Assembly: GCA_947625375.1 (NCBI GenBank)
Contig: CANQOC010000010.1
Span: forward strand, 26,379-90,378
DNA: 64,000 nucleotides
Direction of reading: 5' to 3'
From: an uncultured Clostridia bacterium
GTDB taxonomy: Bacteria; Bacillota; Clostridia; Oscillospirales; Ruminococcaceae
A program made the position numbers and the translations under genes. The stretch's first letter is position 1. Every line of letters starts with the position of its first letter. The notes beneath the pieces are model-generated. The model was given only the letters and a program-made list of their open reading frames with translations. It made no database searches and was not told where the DNA came from. Of the stretch, positions 1 through 9,109 are shown in pieces.

Positions 1-1
1 A

Positions 2-394
2 AGAATAAACAGTTATGCATTTGACCAAGAAGCTTTGCTGCTTGCTGGTAATAACGCAGTAGGCAAGTATGATGTTAAACATTACAGCGGTAAATTCAAT
101 GCTTATCAACGCACTTATGTGTTGACATTAAAAAATAACTGGTCATATGAATTGTTCAAATGCCAATTAGAAAATCAGCTTGACTATTTACAAAATCACT
201 CACTTGGCGGATTGACAAAATATTTAACACTTAAGATTTTGTCTGAACTTAAATTTACAATTCCCCCTCTCCCCCTGCAAGAGCAGTTTGCGGAGTATGT
301 CCAAAAAACCGACCGCGCAAAGGCGGCCGTCAAAAAAACGCTTGAAAAGGCGCAGGTGCTTAAAGCCGCGCTTATGCAAAAATATTTCGGTTAG
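2..394 (+). CDS. hsdS: Type I restriction-modification specificity subunit, C-terminal part (cut by window edge)
   Basis: The frame is open from the first bases of the window, so only the last ~131 residues are present and the start lies upstream. HsdS recognises the DNA target of a type I restriction-modification complex through two target recognition domains separated by helical conserved regions. Visible here are the end of the second recognition domain and the typical exit motif IPPLPLQEQFAEYV (residues in frame ~86-99), followed by a Lys/Ala-rich helix ending MQKYFG; this 'IPLPPLxEQ' signature is characteristic of HsdS. The first ~255 bases are AT-rich, unlike the GC-rich remainder and unlike hsdR, which fits a recognition domain acquired by recombination. 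The stop lies 10 bases before the hsdR start, so the two are probably co-transcribed; hsdM is presumably upstream. Confidence 0.85.
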   Translation, partial: RINSYAFDQEALLLAGNNAVGKYDVKHYSGKFNAYQRTYVLTLKNNWSYELFKCQLENQLDYLQNHSLGGLTKYLTLKILSELKFTIPPLPLQEQFAEYVQKTDRAKAAVKKTLEKAQVLKAALMQKYFG

Positions 395-404
395 GAGTGA
401 TACC

Positions 405-3400
405 GTGTCCAACTTCGACTTTTTAAAAACCGACGAGGGTTTCGCGGGCTTTGCCGACATCGCGATATCCGCCGAAAACCTTCTTCACATCGACCCCGGG
501 GCGAGCGTGATAAACTGCCGCCGTGCGATGGAATTTGCCCTGAAATGGGTCTATTCGGTCGACGAAGAGCTTAATCCGCCCTATCAGCAGACGCTTGTCT
601 CGCTGATGAACACCGCCGACTTCAAAAAGCTCGCCGGCGAAGATATCCATAAGCGCATGGACTATATCCGAAAGCTCGGGAACGCCGTCGCGCATGAGGG
701 AAAAAAGGTCACCGGCGAACAGGCCGAGCTTTGTATCGAAAATCTCTTCTATTTCCTCGATTTTGTGGCATATTGCTATGGCTATGACTATACCGAGCCG
801 AAGTTTGACCGCGAACTTTTAAATCTCACTCCGCAGGAGGCGCTGTCATATGCCGACGGTCCGGACATCGACCTCGACAGGCTCATCGAAGAAAACAAGG
901 CGCTCAAGGCCGAGCTTACGGCTCACCGCGCCGAAAAGCAGAAGACATATGTCGCGAAGCCCTTGGAGCTTTCGGAGTATCAGACGCGCAAGCTTTATAT
1001 CGACGCAATGCTGTCCGACGCCGGCTGGGTCGAGGGCAGGAACTGGGTCAACGAAGTCGAGCTTCCGGGTATGCCGAATAAGTCGGGCGTGGGATATGCG
1101 GACTATGTCCTCTACGGCGACGACGGGCGTCCGCTGGCGGTCGTCGAGGCAAAAAGGACCTGTGTCGACGTCTCGAAGGGAAGATATCAGGCAAAGCTCT
1201 ATGCCGACATCATCGAGAAGCAAACCGGAAGGCGTCCGGTCGTATTCCTGACCAACGGCTTCGAGACGCGCATCGACGACGGACAGTATCCCGAGAGAAA
1301 GGTCGCGGCGATATACTCGAAGCGCGACCTCGAAAAGCTGTTTAATCTTCGGAACATGCGGACGAGCCTTGAAAACGTCTTTGTCAACACCGACATCGCG
1401 GGGAGATATTATCAGGACGGCGCGATAAGGGCGGTCTGTGAGGCATTCGGAAAGAAGAACCGCCGGAAGGCCCTTTTGGTGATGGCGACCGGCGCGGGAA
1501 AGACGAGAACGGTCATCGCGCTCTGCGACGTTTTGCTCCAACACGGCTGGGTGAAGAATATTCTTTTCCTCGCCGACCGCAATTCGCTCGTCATTCAGGC
1601 AAAAAAGAACTTCGTCAATCTCCTGCCCGACCTTTCTACGGCCAATCTCTGCGAGACGAGGCCGGACTATACGGCGCACTGTATTTTCTCGACATATCAG
1701 ACGATGTATAACGTCATCGACGCCGCGAGCGACAGCGAGGGAAAAATCTTCACAAGCGGTCACTTCGACCTTGTCATCTGCGACGAAGCCCACCGTTCGA
1801 TTTACAACAAATACAAGGATATTTTCGACTATTTCGACGCCCCGCTTGTCGGTCTGACCGCGACCCCGAAGGACGAAATCGACAAGAATACATATGAAAT
1901 ATTCGACCTCGAAAGCGGCGTCCCGACCTATGGCTATGAGCTTGCGCAGGCGGTAAAGGACGGTTTTCTTGTAGACTTTGTTTCGGTCGAGACAAAGCTG
2001 AAATTCATCGAAGAGGGAATAACCTATAACGAACTCTCGGACAAGGACAAAGAGATTTATGAAAACACCTTCAAGGACGAGAACGGAAACTATCCCGAGA
2101 CGATAAGCTCGTCCGCCCTCAACGAGTGGATATTCAACGAAGACACCATAAAGCGCGTGCTCAATACGCTTATGACCGACGGGCTTAAAGTCGACTATGG
2201 AAACAAGCTCGGGAAGACGATTATCTTCGCGAAGAATCACAATCATGCCGAGAGAATCCGAGACATCTTCAATAAAGAATATCCGCATCTCCCCGGCTTC
2301 GCACAGGTGATTGACAACCAAATCGAATACGCGCAGGCGGCGATTGACGACTTCTCCGACCCGAAAAAGCTCCCGCAGATTGCGATTTCGGTCGACATGC
2401 TCGACACCGGAATCGACGTCCCCGAGGTGCTGAATCTTGTGTTCTTCAAGAGGGTGATGAGCAAGGCGAAATTCTGGCAGATGATAGGGCGCGGCACAAG
2501 GCTTTGCCCGCACCTCATCGACGGCAGGGACAAGGATAAATTCTATATCTTCGACTTCTGCGGAAACTTCGAGTTCTTCCGCATGCACGGCGGCAAGCCG
2601 GTTATCGGCACAATCTCGCTTCAGGGCGCTGTTTTTAACCTTAAATTTCAGATAGTCTATAAGCTTCAGAACATGGCATACCGCACCGACGAGCTTCAGG
2701 AGTTCAGGAAAAGGCTTGTCGGCGAGCTTTCGGACGCGGTCAAAAAGCTGAATAAAGAAAGCTTTGCCGTAAAGCAGCATCTTAAATATGTCGAGATGTA
2801 TTCCGACCCCGAAAACTATAAGATTCTGACCTATGGCGATACGCTTATCGTATCGGGCGAGCTTGCGCCGCTTATAATTCCGGATTTCGACGACCCGAAG
2901 GCGGTCCGCTTCGATGCGCTGATGTACGGCATCGAGCTTGCATATCTCGCCGGAAAGAAATTCAGCAGGTATAAGAGCGAGCTCATCAAAAAGGTCGCGG
3001 CAGTCGCCAAAGTTTCTGCGAACAATCCCGAAATCACCGCTCAGGCAGAGCTTATCGATAAAATTCTTCACACAAACTACGTTGACACCGCCGATATCGG
3101 CGGCTTTGAATATATCCGCGAAAATATCAGGAACCTGATGAAATATATCCCGGTCGAGCACATTATTTTTGACATAAATATCGAGGACAATATTCTCTCG
3201 GTCGACCGGAACGACGCCGAGCTTGAAAACGACGACCTTAAGAATTATAAGGCGAAGGTCGAGTTTTATATCCGTCAGCACACCGACAGCGAAGTGATTC
3301 TCAAACTCAAGGGCAACGTCCCGCTGTCCGACAGCGACATAAAAGAGCTTGAGCACATTCTTTGGGACGAGCTCGGCACCAAGAGCGAATATGAGTCGGA

Positions 3401-3698
3401 ATACGGAAAAAAGCCGCTCGGCGAATTCGTCCGCGAGATTGTCGGCCTCGACATGGTGGCGGCAAAGAGGGCATTTTCAAGGTATCTGAACGACGTCTCT
3501 CTCGACAGCAGGCAGATTTATTTTGTCAACCAGATTGTGGAGTATATCGCGCAAAACGGCGTGATGAAAGACATGTCCGTCCTTCAGGAGCCGCCTTTCA
3601 CCGACCGCGGCAGCGTCGTCGAAGTCTTCACCGACATCACGGTGTGGAATAACATCCGAAGCATCATCGACGGCATAAACGCAAATGCGGCGGCGTGA
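405..3698 (+). CDS. hsdR: Type I restriction enzyme R subunit (helicase-nuclease)
   Basis: This is the motor and cleavage subunit of a type I restriction complex. I chose GTG 405 because AGGAG (393-397) sits 7 bases upstream and hsdS ends at 394; 1097 aa is normal for the family. A DUF4145-type helical domain comes first (residues ~10-130). Next is the HSDR_N nuclease, with D233 in GYADY and the E248-A-K250 pair of a PD-(D/E)xK site. The superfamily 2 helicase follows, with Walker A ATGAGKT (K366), DEAH (from 460), VGLTATP, and motifs V/VI DTGIDVPE...QMIGRGTRL. An EcoEI_R-type C-terminal domain ends the protein. All key residues look intact, so the enzyme is probably active if hsdM is present. 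A strong terminator follows at 3797. Confidence 0.96.
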   Translation: MSNFDFLKTDEGFAGFADIAISAENLLHIDPGASVINCRRAMEFALKWVYSVDEELNPPYQQTLVSLMNTADFKKLAGEDIHKRMDYIRKLGNAVAHEGKKVTGEQAELCIENLFYFLDFVAYCYGYDYTEPKFDRELLNLTPQEALSYADGPDIDLDRLIEENKALKAELTAHRAEKQKTYVAKPLELSEYQTRKLYIDAMLSDAGWVEGRNWVNEVELPGMPNKSGVGYADYVLYGDDGRPLAVVEAKRTCVDVSKGRYQAKLYADIIEKQTGRRPVVFLTNGFETRIDDGQYPERKVAAIYSKRDLEKLFNLRNMRTSLENVFVNTDIAGRYYQDGAIRAVCEAFGKKNRRKALLVMATGAGKTRTVIALCDVLLQHGWVKNILFLADRNSLVIQAKKNFVNLLPDLSTANLCETRPDYTAHCIFSTYQTMYNVIDAASDSEGKIFTSGHFDLVICDEAHRSIYNKYKDIFDYFDAPLVGLTATPKDEIDKNTYEIFDLESGVPTYGYELAQAVKDGFLVDFVSVETKLKFIEEGITYNELSDKDKEIYENTFKDENGNYPETISSSALNEWIFNEDTIKRVLNTLMTDGLKVDYGNKLGKTIIFAKNHNHAERIRDIFNKEYPHLPGFAQVIDNQIEYAQAAIDDFSDPKKLPQIAISVDMLDTGIDVPEVLNLVFFKRVMSKAKFWQMIGRGTRLCPHLIDGRDKDKFYIFDFCGNFEFFRMHGGKPVIGTISLQGAVFNLKFQIVYKLQNMAYRTDELQEFRKRLVGELSDAVKKLNKESFAVKQHLKYVEMYSDPENYKILTYGDTLIVSGELAPLIIPDFDDPKAVRFDALMYGIELAYLAGKKFSRYKSELIKKVAAVAKVSANNPEITAQAELIDKILHTNYVDTADIGGFEYIRENIRNLMKYIPVEHIIFDINIEDNILSVDRNDAELENDDLKNYKAKVEFYIRQHTDSEVILKLKGNVPLSDSDIKELEHILWDELGTKSEYESEYGKKPLGEFVREIVGLDMVAAKRAFSRYLNDVSLDSRQIYFVNQIVEYIAQNGVMKDMSVLQEPPFTDRGSVVEVFTDITVWNNIRSIIDGINANAAA

Positions 3699-3796
3699 GG
3701 GGAAGATTGGGGGTGGGTGACGGCAATATGGGCAGGTGCTCGTCTTTTTATTGCTTGCTCATCATCGCAAACCGCTCATTGCTGAAGCTTCACGAG

Positions 3797-3819
3797 CCCC
3801 GCGTCTGTCGCGGGGTTTT
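3797..3819 (+). terminator. Intrinsic terminator after hsdR
   Basis: A seven-base-pair GC stem CCCCGCG / CGCGGGG with a five-base loop is followed by TTTT. A second imperfect hairpin (3831-3858, AAAGTTG...CAACTTT with an inner ACG/CGT) lies just downstream. The rest of 3699-3960 shows no gene. Confidence 0.85.
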
Positions 3820-3960
3820 AGTATACAACAAAAAGTTGCACGCGGACGTACAACTTTCGGAAATTATTTCTATTTTTGCAGCGCTGAGTACAAAAGTACG
3901 GACATTTGAAGATAGGCATGCTTATATGTGCCGAGGTCAAATCATACAGAACCGGCTCTG

Positions 3961-5394
3961 TCAAAATGCTCTCCGACTTTTAGCAACCTGCACGCGTTCC
4001 CTTCTCCCCTCCCCGAGTTCCTTATACGTCCTCGCAATCACCGCGGCGGAGAGCAGGGCGGTCAGGGCGTCGGAGAGGGGCATCGACCAGAGGACGCCGT
4101 CGAGGCCGAGGAAGCGGGGCAGAAGCAGGGCGAAGCCGACGCCGAAGACGATTTCACGGACCATCGAGAGCATTGTCGACGAGGCGGCCTTGCCCATCGC
4201 TTGAAGGAAGATGAACGCCGCTTTGTTCACACAGGCGAAGACGACCGTGCAGAGGTAAATTCTGAACGCGCGGAGCGCAAATTCGGTATAGTAGGCGCTC
4301 TCACTGCGCGCGCCGAAGACGGCGATGAGCCGGTCGGGGAAGATTTCGACCGCCGCAAGGGCAACGAGCCCGACGCACGCCTCGGCTATCAGAAGCCGCG
4401 TAAACAGGCTCCTGACGCGCTCTTTTTTGCCCGCGCCGATGTTGTAGCCGACAATCGGGATACACCCCGCCGCCATGCCGACGACGACCGAAATCACAAT
4501 CTGGAAGAATTTCATCACGATTCCGACGACCGCCATCGGGATTTGCGCGTACTCCTCGGCCAAAAAAATCGGGTCGAGCGCGCCGTATTTGCGAATCATG
4601 TTGTTGATTGCCGCCATCGCCGCGACAAGCGAAATCTGCGACAAAAAGCTGCATATCCCGAGGGTCAGCGTCTTTCCGAGAACGCGTGCGCGCGGCACGA
4701 AATCGTCCCGCTTAAGGCCGACAGTCTTTGTGTGACAGAGGTACCAAGCGGCAAGAATCGCGGTGACAATCTGGCCGATGACGGTTGCCGCGGCGGCGCC
4801 GGTCATTCCCCACCGGAAGCCGAAGATAAACAGCGGGTCGAGGACGGTGTTGGTGACTGCGCCGGCGACGGTCGAAATCATCGCGAAGCGGGGCGAGCCG
4901 TCGGCGCGGATTACGGGGTTCATCGCCTGCCCGAACATATAAAACGGTATTCCGAGGGTTATCCAGAAGAAATATTCCTTGGAATAGCTGAACGTCTCGG
5001 CATTGACGGTCCCGCCGAAAAGGGTGATGATTCCGTCGCTGAAAATAAGGTATATCGCGGTCAGGGCGACCGACGCGGCAAGTGTGACCGTGACCGAGCC
5101 TCCGACGCTCCTGCTCGCGTTTTCGGGTTCATTTCTGCCGAGACTGAGGCTTACGAACGCGCAGCAGCCGTCGCCAATCATGACCGCGACAGCGAGGGCG
5201 ATTACGGTCAGCGGGAAGACGACTGTGTTCGCGGCGTTGCCGAACGAGCCGAGATAGCTTGCGTTTGCGATAAAAATCTGGTCGACAATGTTATATAGCG
5301 CGCCGACGAGAAGGGAGACGATGCAGGGCAGGGCGTATTTTGCCATAAGCTTTCCGACGCTCTCCTGCCCGAGATACTGCTGATTTTCTTCCAT
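3961..5394 (-). CDS. MATE family efflux transporter
   Basis: This 477-aa integral membrane protein belongs to the MATE (multi-antimicrobial extrusion) family, which exports drugs or metabolites using a Na+ or H+ gradient. I place the start at ATG 5394 (MEENQQYLG), preceded by GGAGG with a 7-base gap; the frame extends further upstream but only across the promoter and leader. About twelve hydrophobic segments arranged as two homologous halves are visible. Family-typical stretches include the N-terminal GKLMAKYALPCIVS, DQIFIANASYLGSFGNAANTV in helix 1-2, and GCIPIVGYNIGAGKKERV at the start of the second half. The substrate cannot be read from sequence. It is a single-gene unit with its own promoter and an attenuator-like leader hairpin, so conditional expression is likely. 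Confidence 0.92.
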   Translation of the reverse strand: MEENQQYLGQESVGKLMAKYALPCIVSLLVGALYNIVDQIFIANASYLGSFGNAANTVVFPLTVIALAVAVMIGDGCCAFVSLSLGRNEPENASRSVGGSVTVTLAASVALTAIYLIFSDGIITLFGGTVNAETFSYSKEYFFWITLGIPFYMFGQAMNPVIRADGSPRFAMISTVAGAVTNTVLDPLFIFGFRWGMTGAAAATVIGQIVTAILAAWYLCHTKTVGLKRDDFVPRARVLGKTLTLGICSFLSQISLVAAMAAINNMIRKYGALDPIFLAEEYAQIPMAVVGIVMKFFQIVISVVVGMAAGCIPIVGYNIGAGKKERVRSLFTRLLIAEACVGLVALAAVEIFPDRLIAVFGARSESAYYTEFALRAFRIYLCTVVFACVNKAAFIFLQAMGKAASSTMLSMVREIVFGVGFALLLPRFLGLDGVLWSMPLSDALTALLSAAVIARTYKELGEGRRERVQVAKSRRAF

Positions 5395-5407
5395 AAAATT
5401 ACCTCCG

Positions 5408-5450
5408 AAAAAAATTAAAGGTGTAAATCCGCAGCCGGACTTACACCTTT
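5408..5450 (-). promoter_or_regulatory. Attenuator-like leader hairpin of the MATE gene
   Basis: Between promoter and ribosome binding site, the minus strand forms AAAGGTGTAA + GTCCG, loop GCTG, then CGGAT + TTACACCTTT. This is a continuous 15-bp stem with one G-T wobble, followed by AA and seven T residues (5414-5408). It has the architecture of an intrinsic terminator placed before the gene, directly abutting the Shine-Dalgarno sequence. I recognise no known riboswitch class; what would prevent termination is unknown. Confidence 0.7.
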
Positions 5451-5470
5451 TCAGGAAACTCACTGTCGCT

Positions 5471-5499
5471 ATTATACCGCGTTTTCGCGGAAATTTCAA
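5471..5499 (-). promoter_or_regulatory. Promoter of the MATE gene with palindromic spacer
   Basis: Minus-strand TTGAAA (5499-5494), a 17-bp spacer, then TATAAT (5476-5471). The spacer contains a perfect palindrome CCGCG-AAAA-CGCGG (5490-5477), a plausible operator for a dimeric repressor, though no adjacent regulator gene is present. Confidence 0.75.
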
Positions 5500-5639
5500 A
5501 GGGAAAAATGACGGAATTTTTTCAACATGAGGGGAGGTAAATTGGACGGGAGTTGGAGATTAGAGGATAGAGGGTGGAGGTTAGATGTATGAGTGGGAAA
5601 GGCACTTGCGAGTGGCACGATAAGCTTGCAGAGGGGCCA

Positions 5640-5795
5640 AACCTTTTAAGCAAGGTGTGATGACACGTAATTTTCCCCCACCGTCAGGCGGCACACTAAG
5701 TTTTAGCTATGCAGACCCCCTCCCGTGTGGGAGGGGGAAGGGGGAGGGAGTCTGAAAATAGTATGAGCGAAGCGAATACCTTTTTATCACCGGTA
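5640..5795 (-). repeat. Intergenic hairpin-mosaic repeat, reverse copy
   Basis: This 375-base gap between the MATE and GH39 genes holds a reverse-orientation copy of the mosaic described at 55905-56575. It includes the CGCTTCGCTCAT block, the stem CCCCCTCCC/GGGAGGGGG with loop ACAC, and the CCGCCTGACGGTGG hairpin. Heptamer-like purine repeats flank it (5545-5590 and 5840-5885). No gene is seen in the gap. Confidence 0.7.
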
Positions 5796-5873
5796 TGTCA
5801 CCTCTGAAATCCGACTGTGACGCTCAAAATTCTCCTTCCGAGCCTCTATCCTCTCCCCTCCGCCATCTATCCT

Positions 5874-7394
5874 CTAATTCCTATCCTCCGCCCTGTCATA
5901 CGCATAACCCCTGTCCGGAGTCAGGGCGGCGGGAGTCAGCTCGAAGTACCGGACGCCGAACTCGGGGACGTCAAACGTCAGCTCCGCGCTTCCGTCGGCG
6001 TCGATGCGGCGGGTGGCGACTGCGGGGTATGACGCGGCGCGGATAATCTCGCGCTGACGGGGCGAAAGACTCCGCGGCTCGCCGAGGTCGTGCCAGACCT
6101 TAAGCGGGTTACATGTCTCTTCGTCGACCGACGCGGTCATAAGACAGAGCGGTCCCGAGGAAGGGATATCGAGCGTCACCGAAAGGCCGCGCCCCTCGCG
6201 CTTTCGGTTCGAGTTCCAGACGGCGCCCTTATAGACGTCCCCTTCCTTTACGACGACGGCCTCGTCGGTCCTCAAAAGGCACTCCCCGCCCTTGAGCTGC
6301 TTGAAGAACGCGAAGCTCCAGAACGTCGGCTTCGGTATGCACCCGTTCGCGACGAGTCCGAAGCCGCCGTGGAACGGCGCAAACGGCACCCCGTTCTCCT
6401 CGAAGATGTCGCCGAAGGTCCAGTATGAATAGCTTTCGGCATAGTCGCCGAGCCGCGAAAGCTGGTGGCACAAAAACGCGGCGTTGCGGTTTGTGTCGTG
6501 AATCGGGTTGTCGGGACTGTAAGAGGTGTTGAATTCGGTGATATGCACCGGCAGACCGCGGTAAACCGGCGTGCCGTCGATAATCCGGCGGGTGCTCTGA
6601 AGGTTGTCGAACCCCTCCTGCGGGTCCATCAGCTCCTGATAGACATAGTGCCCGTCGCGGTCGGGCTGTTCGGTCGTATAGTGATGGCGGGTGACGAAGT
6701 CGAGGGCGATGCCCTTTTTTTCGCAGTGCTCGATGAATTTTGATATCCAAAGCTCATCGCTCCCGCCGCAGACCGCCGGTCCGCCGACCTTAAAGCGTTC
6801 GTCGACCTCCTTGACCGCGGAAAACGTCTCGTCGAAGAGGCGGAAATACTCCTGCATGTCGGCGTTTTCCCAGAATCCGGGAAGATTCGGCTCGTTCCAG
6901 ACCTCAATCGGATATGTCACCGCCTCGTCGGCTCCGTAGCGCTCAATCAGGTGCGAAAGAGTCGCCTTTACAAGCCTGCGCCAAGCCTCATAGTCCTTCG
7001 GCGGCGACGTGTGACCGCCCCAGACGAAGACCCTGTTTTCGCCCGAAGCAAGCTCCTTCGGCATAAATCCGAGCTCCAAAAACGGCTTTAAGCCGAGCTC
7101 GCGGTAGGAGTCCATCACAAAATCGAGATATGTGAAATTATACTCGATGTGGACGGGACTCGACGAATCCCAAGGGTTGTCACGCCGAGCCTGATAGATT
7201 GCCATGTCGTCGTGGAAAAGTCCGTGCCCGCGGATATGCCTGAAGCCGATGTACTTCTGGACGAGCTTCAGCTGTTCAAAGTATTCCCGCTGGAGCGCAA
7301 GACCCATTCTCCCCGTGCCGACGCAGAAATCGACGGCGTTGTTGAATTCGACCGGTCTCGCCGGGTCGACGCTGTATCTCTTTTCAATTTTCAT
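5874..7394 (-). CDS. Glycoside hydrolase family 39 (beta-xylosidase-like)
   Basis: The predicted product is a 506-aa cytoplasmic glycosidase of the GH39 type, which typically removes xylose from xylo-oligosaccharides. ATG 7394 (MKIEKRYSV) is chosen because AGGTGA lies 6 bases upstream; no signal peptide is present. The fold is a TIM barrel plus a C-terminal beta-sandwich. The acid/base glutamate is E168 in EVWNEPNLPGFW and the nucleophile is E287 in HITEFNTSY, both in correct sequence context for clan GH-A. Early motifs FRHIRGHGLF and a late YWTFGDIFEE are also family-typical. It is transcribed away from the secreted GH5 gene, whose product could supply oligosaccharides. An alpha-L-iduronidase-like specificity is possible within GH39 but less likely in a bacterium of this type. 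Confidence 0.88.
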   Translation of the reverse strand: MKIEKRYSVDPARPVEFNNAVDFCVGTGRMGLALQREYFEQLKLVQKYIGFRHIRGHGLFHDDMAIYQARRDNPWDSSSPVHIEYNFTYLDFVMDSYRELGLKPFLELGFMPKELASGENRVFVWGGHTSPPKDYEAWRRLVKATLSHLIERYGADEAVTYPIEVWNEPNLPGFWENADMQEYFRLFDETFSAVKEVDERFKVGGPAVCGGSDELWISKFIEHCEKKGIALDFVTRHHYTTEQPDRDGHYVYQELMDPQEGFDNLQSTRRIIDGTPVYRGLPVHITEFNTSYSPDNPIHDTNRNAAFLCHQLSRLGDYAESYSYWTFGDIFEENGVPFAPFHGGFGLVANGCIPKPTFWSFAFFKQLKGGECLLRTDEAVVVKEGDVYKGAVWNSNRKREGRGLSVTLDIPSSGPLCLMTASVDEETCNPLKVWHDLGEPRSLSPRQREIIRAASYPAVATRRIDADGSAELTFDVPEFGVRYFELTPAALTPDRGYAYDRAEDRN

Positions 7395-7454
7395 TTCGCT
7401 CACCTCGCGTTTTTCTTTGATTTTACAATAAATTCGGTGAGTTGTCAATCGGAG

Positions 7455-7491
7455 TCTTCTATCTTCTATCCTCTAATCATCTATCTTCTGA
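7455..7491. repeat. Degenerate heptamer array (CTTCTRW type)
   Basis: The stretch reads as successive 7-base units such as CTTCTAT, CTTCTAT, CCTCTAA and CTTCTGA, and runs directly into the -35 box of the GH5 gene. Similar arrays occur at many other intergenic positions in the window. Confidence 0.65.
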
Positions 7492-7520
7492 TTGACTTAT
7501 CATTTAAAAAGTAGTACACT
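7492..7520 (+). promoter_or_regulatory. Promoter of the GH5 gene
   Basis: TTGACT (7492-7497), 17-bp AT-rich spacer, TACACT (7515-7520), about 50 bases before the start codon. Confidence 0.65.
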
Positions 7521-7569
7521 GTATATACACCCTTATTTTTTAATCCGTTATCTAACTAAGGAGGTTACT

Positions 7570-8964
7570 ATGAAAAGATTTCTGTCAGCAGTGCTTGCCG
7601 TGCTGATTTTGCTCGGGTGCGGGGCAATCGAGGCTTTCGCGGCGGACGCCGGAATCGGCGGACTTAAGGCAAAGGCGGCGGGTGAGAATAAAATCTCGCT
7701 GTCATGGACCGCGTCCGGTGCGGCGGAGTATACCGTAAACTGGAAGCGCTCGTCTTCCTCGGCGTGGAAGGTCGCCGGCACCACAAAAAAGACGTCCGCG
7801 ACCGTCTCGGGACTGAGCGCCGGCATAAGCTATGACTTTAAGATTACGGCGGGCGGCGCCGAATCCGCAACCGTCACCGCAACGACGGCTCAGCCGTCCG
7901 AAAAAAAGCCGGCGGATACGTCCTCGTCGCCGAAAATCGAATCCGCGAAGGATACCGCCGCGAAAATGGGCGCGGGATATAACATCGGAAACACCTTTGA
8001 CTCGCTCGGAAAGTGGCTCCCCTCGAACGCCTCGGTCTCACAGTTCGAGACCGCTTGGGGCAACCCCGTTCTGACCGAAGACTACATTAAAAAGCTCGCC
8101 TCGCTCGGCTTCGGCGCAATCCGTCTCCCCGTGACATGGGGACTTAACGCCGACTCGTCCGGAAATATCCGCAAGGAGTGGCTCGACCGCGTCCAACAGG
8201 TCGTCGACTGGATTGTCGACAGCGGAATGTACGTCATCATCAACGTCCACCACGACACCGGAACCGACGGCTGGATTCACGTTTCGGACAAGAGCTATGC
8301 CGCCGCGAAGGACCGCTTCGCGAACATCTGGAAACAGGTTGCCGAGCGCTTCAAGGATTACGGCAGCGAGGTCCTCTTTGAGTGCTTCAACGAAACGCTC
8401 AACGACGAAAACGACTGGAATTCCACTAAAAAGGCGGACTATGACATCATCCTGAAATATGAACAGCTCTTTGTCGACACCGTCAGAAAGACCGGCGGAA
8501 ACAACGCCGAGCGCAACCTTATCCTCAACACCTATGCCGCTTCGAGCAACCCCGGAATCATCAACAGCTTTAAGCTCCCGAAGGACACGACCGAGGGGCA
8601 CATGATGATGGAGGTCCACAACTATGACCCGCAGGGGTTCACTTGGGACGACGCGACTTGGACAACTATGCGCTCGACATGGGGCACCGACGAGGACAAG
8701 CGCAACATCGACAACTTTATGAACATTCTTTCGGCACAGGCCGAAAAGCTCGGAGTCCCCGCGATTGTCGGCGAATTCGGCTCTGTCGACAAAAAGAACG
8801 ACAACGAGCGCGCCGAGCACGCCGGATATTTCGTCGCGGCGGCGAAGAAAAAGGGAATCGTCTGCTTCTTCTGGGACGACGGCGCAAAGTTTAACCTCAT
8901 CGACCGCAAGACCTGCAAGGTGCTCCACAGCTCGATAGTAAAGGCTCTCGTCGACAATGCCTGA
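7570..8964 (+). CDS. Secreted FnIII-GH5 endoglucanase-type enzyme
   Basis: This 464-aa secreted enzyme probably cleaves beta-1,4-glucan or a related hemicellulose. ATG 7570 follows AAGGAGG by five to six bases. Residues 1-24 form a signal peptide ending AFA|ADAG. Residues ~28-106 form a fibronectin type III domain (KISLSWTAS...SATVSGLSAG...YDFKITA), followed by a Pro/Ser linker. Residues ~128-464 form the GH5 barrel, beginning with GAGYNIGNTFDSL. The acid/base residue is E275 in FECFNE and the nucleophile is E402 in IVGEFGS; NVHHD (225-229) is also typical. No dockerin or separate carbohydrate-binding module is visible, so it looks like a free enzyme. The exact substrate cannot be set from sequence alone. 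Confidence 0.92.
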   Translation: MKRFLSAVLAVLILLGCGAIEAFAADAGIGGLKAKAAGENKISLSWTASGAAEYTVNWKRSSSSAWKVAGTTKKTSATVSGLSAGISYDFKITAGGAESATVTATTAQPSEKKPADTSSSPKIESAKDTAAKMGAGYNIGNTFDSLGKWLPSNASVSQFETAWGNPVLTEDYIKKLASLGFGAIRLPVTWGLNADSSGNIRKEWLDRVQQVVDWIVDSGMYVIINVHHDTGTDGWIHVSDKSYAAAKDRFANIWKQVAERFKDYGSEVLFECFNETLNDENDWNSTKKADYDIILKYEQLFVDTVRKTGGNNAERNLILNTYAASSNPGIINSFKLPKDTTEGHMMMEVHNYDPQGFTWDDATWTTMRSTWGTDEDKRNIDNFMNILSAQAEKLGVPAIVGEFGSVDKKNDNERAEHAGYFVAAAKKKGIVCFFWDDGAKFNLIDRKTCKVLHSSIVKALVDNA

Positions 8965-9022
8965 AATAGTGCACAGAATTGACCGGCGTGTTTTGTATTA
9001 CATGACGAAAATTCAAAAGCCC

Positions 9023-9056
9023 TTGACTTTTTGACAGAATTGTGTAAAAATATAAC
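9023..9056 (+). promoter_or_regulatory. Possible promoter of the surface-protein gene
   Basis: The AT-rich stretch has TTGACT (9023) and TTGACA (9031) as candidate -35 boxes and TATAAC (9051) as a candidate -10. Neither pair has ideal spacing (22 and 14 bp), so the exact promoter is unclear. Confidence 0.35.
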
Positions 9057-9109
9057 TGTAGTTTGCGGGAAACCGCGCTATCATCAATTCAAAATTTGGA
9101 GGAATAATC

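Noticed and set aside
846..3356. Very long open frame on the strand opposite hsdR (836 codons)
   Set aside because: It mirrors hsdR codon for codon, a common effect of GC-rich third positions. It has no ribosome binding site and no recognisable domain, while hsdR has every expected motif.
3928..5298. 456-codon frame opposite the MATE gene
   Set aside because: It is composed of Asp/Arg/Glu-rich shadow sequence typical of an antisense frame and starts outside the MATE gene without a binding site. The MATE gene is unambiguous.
8038..8928. 296-codon frame opposite the GH5 gene
   Set aside because: It is an antisense shadow; the GH5 catalytic motifs lie on the plus strand.
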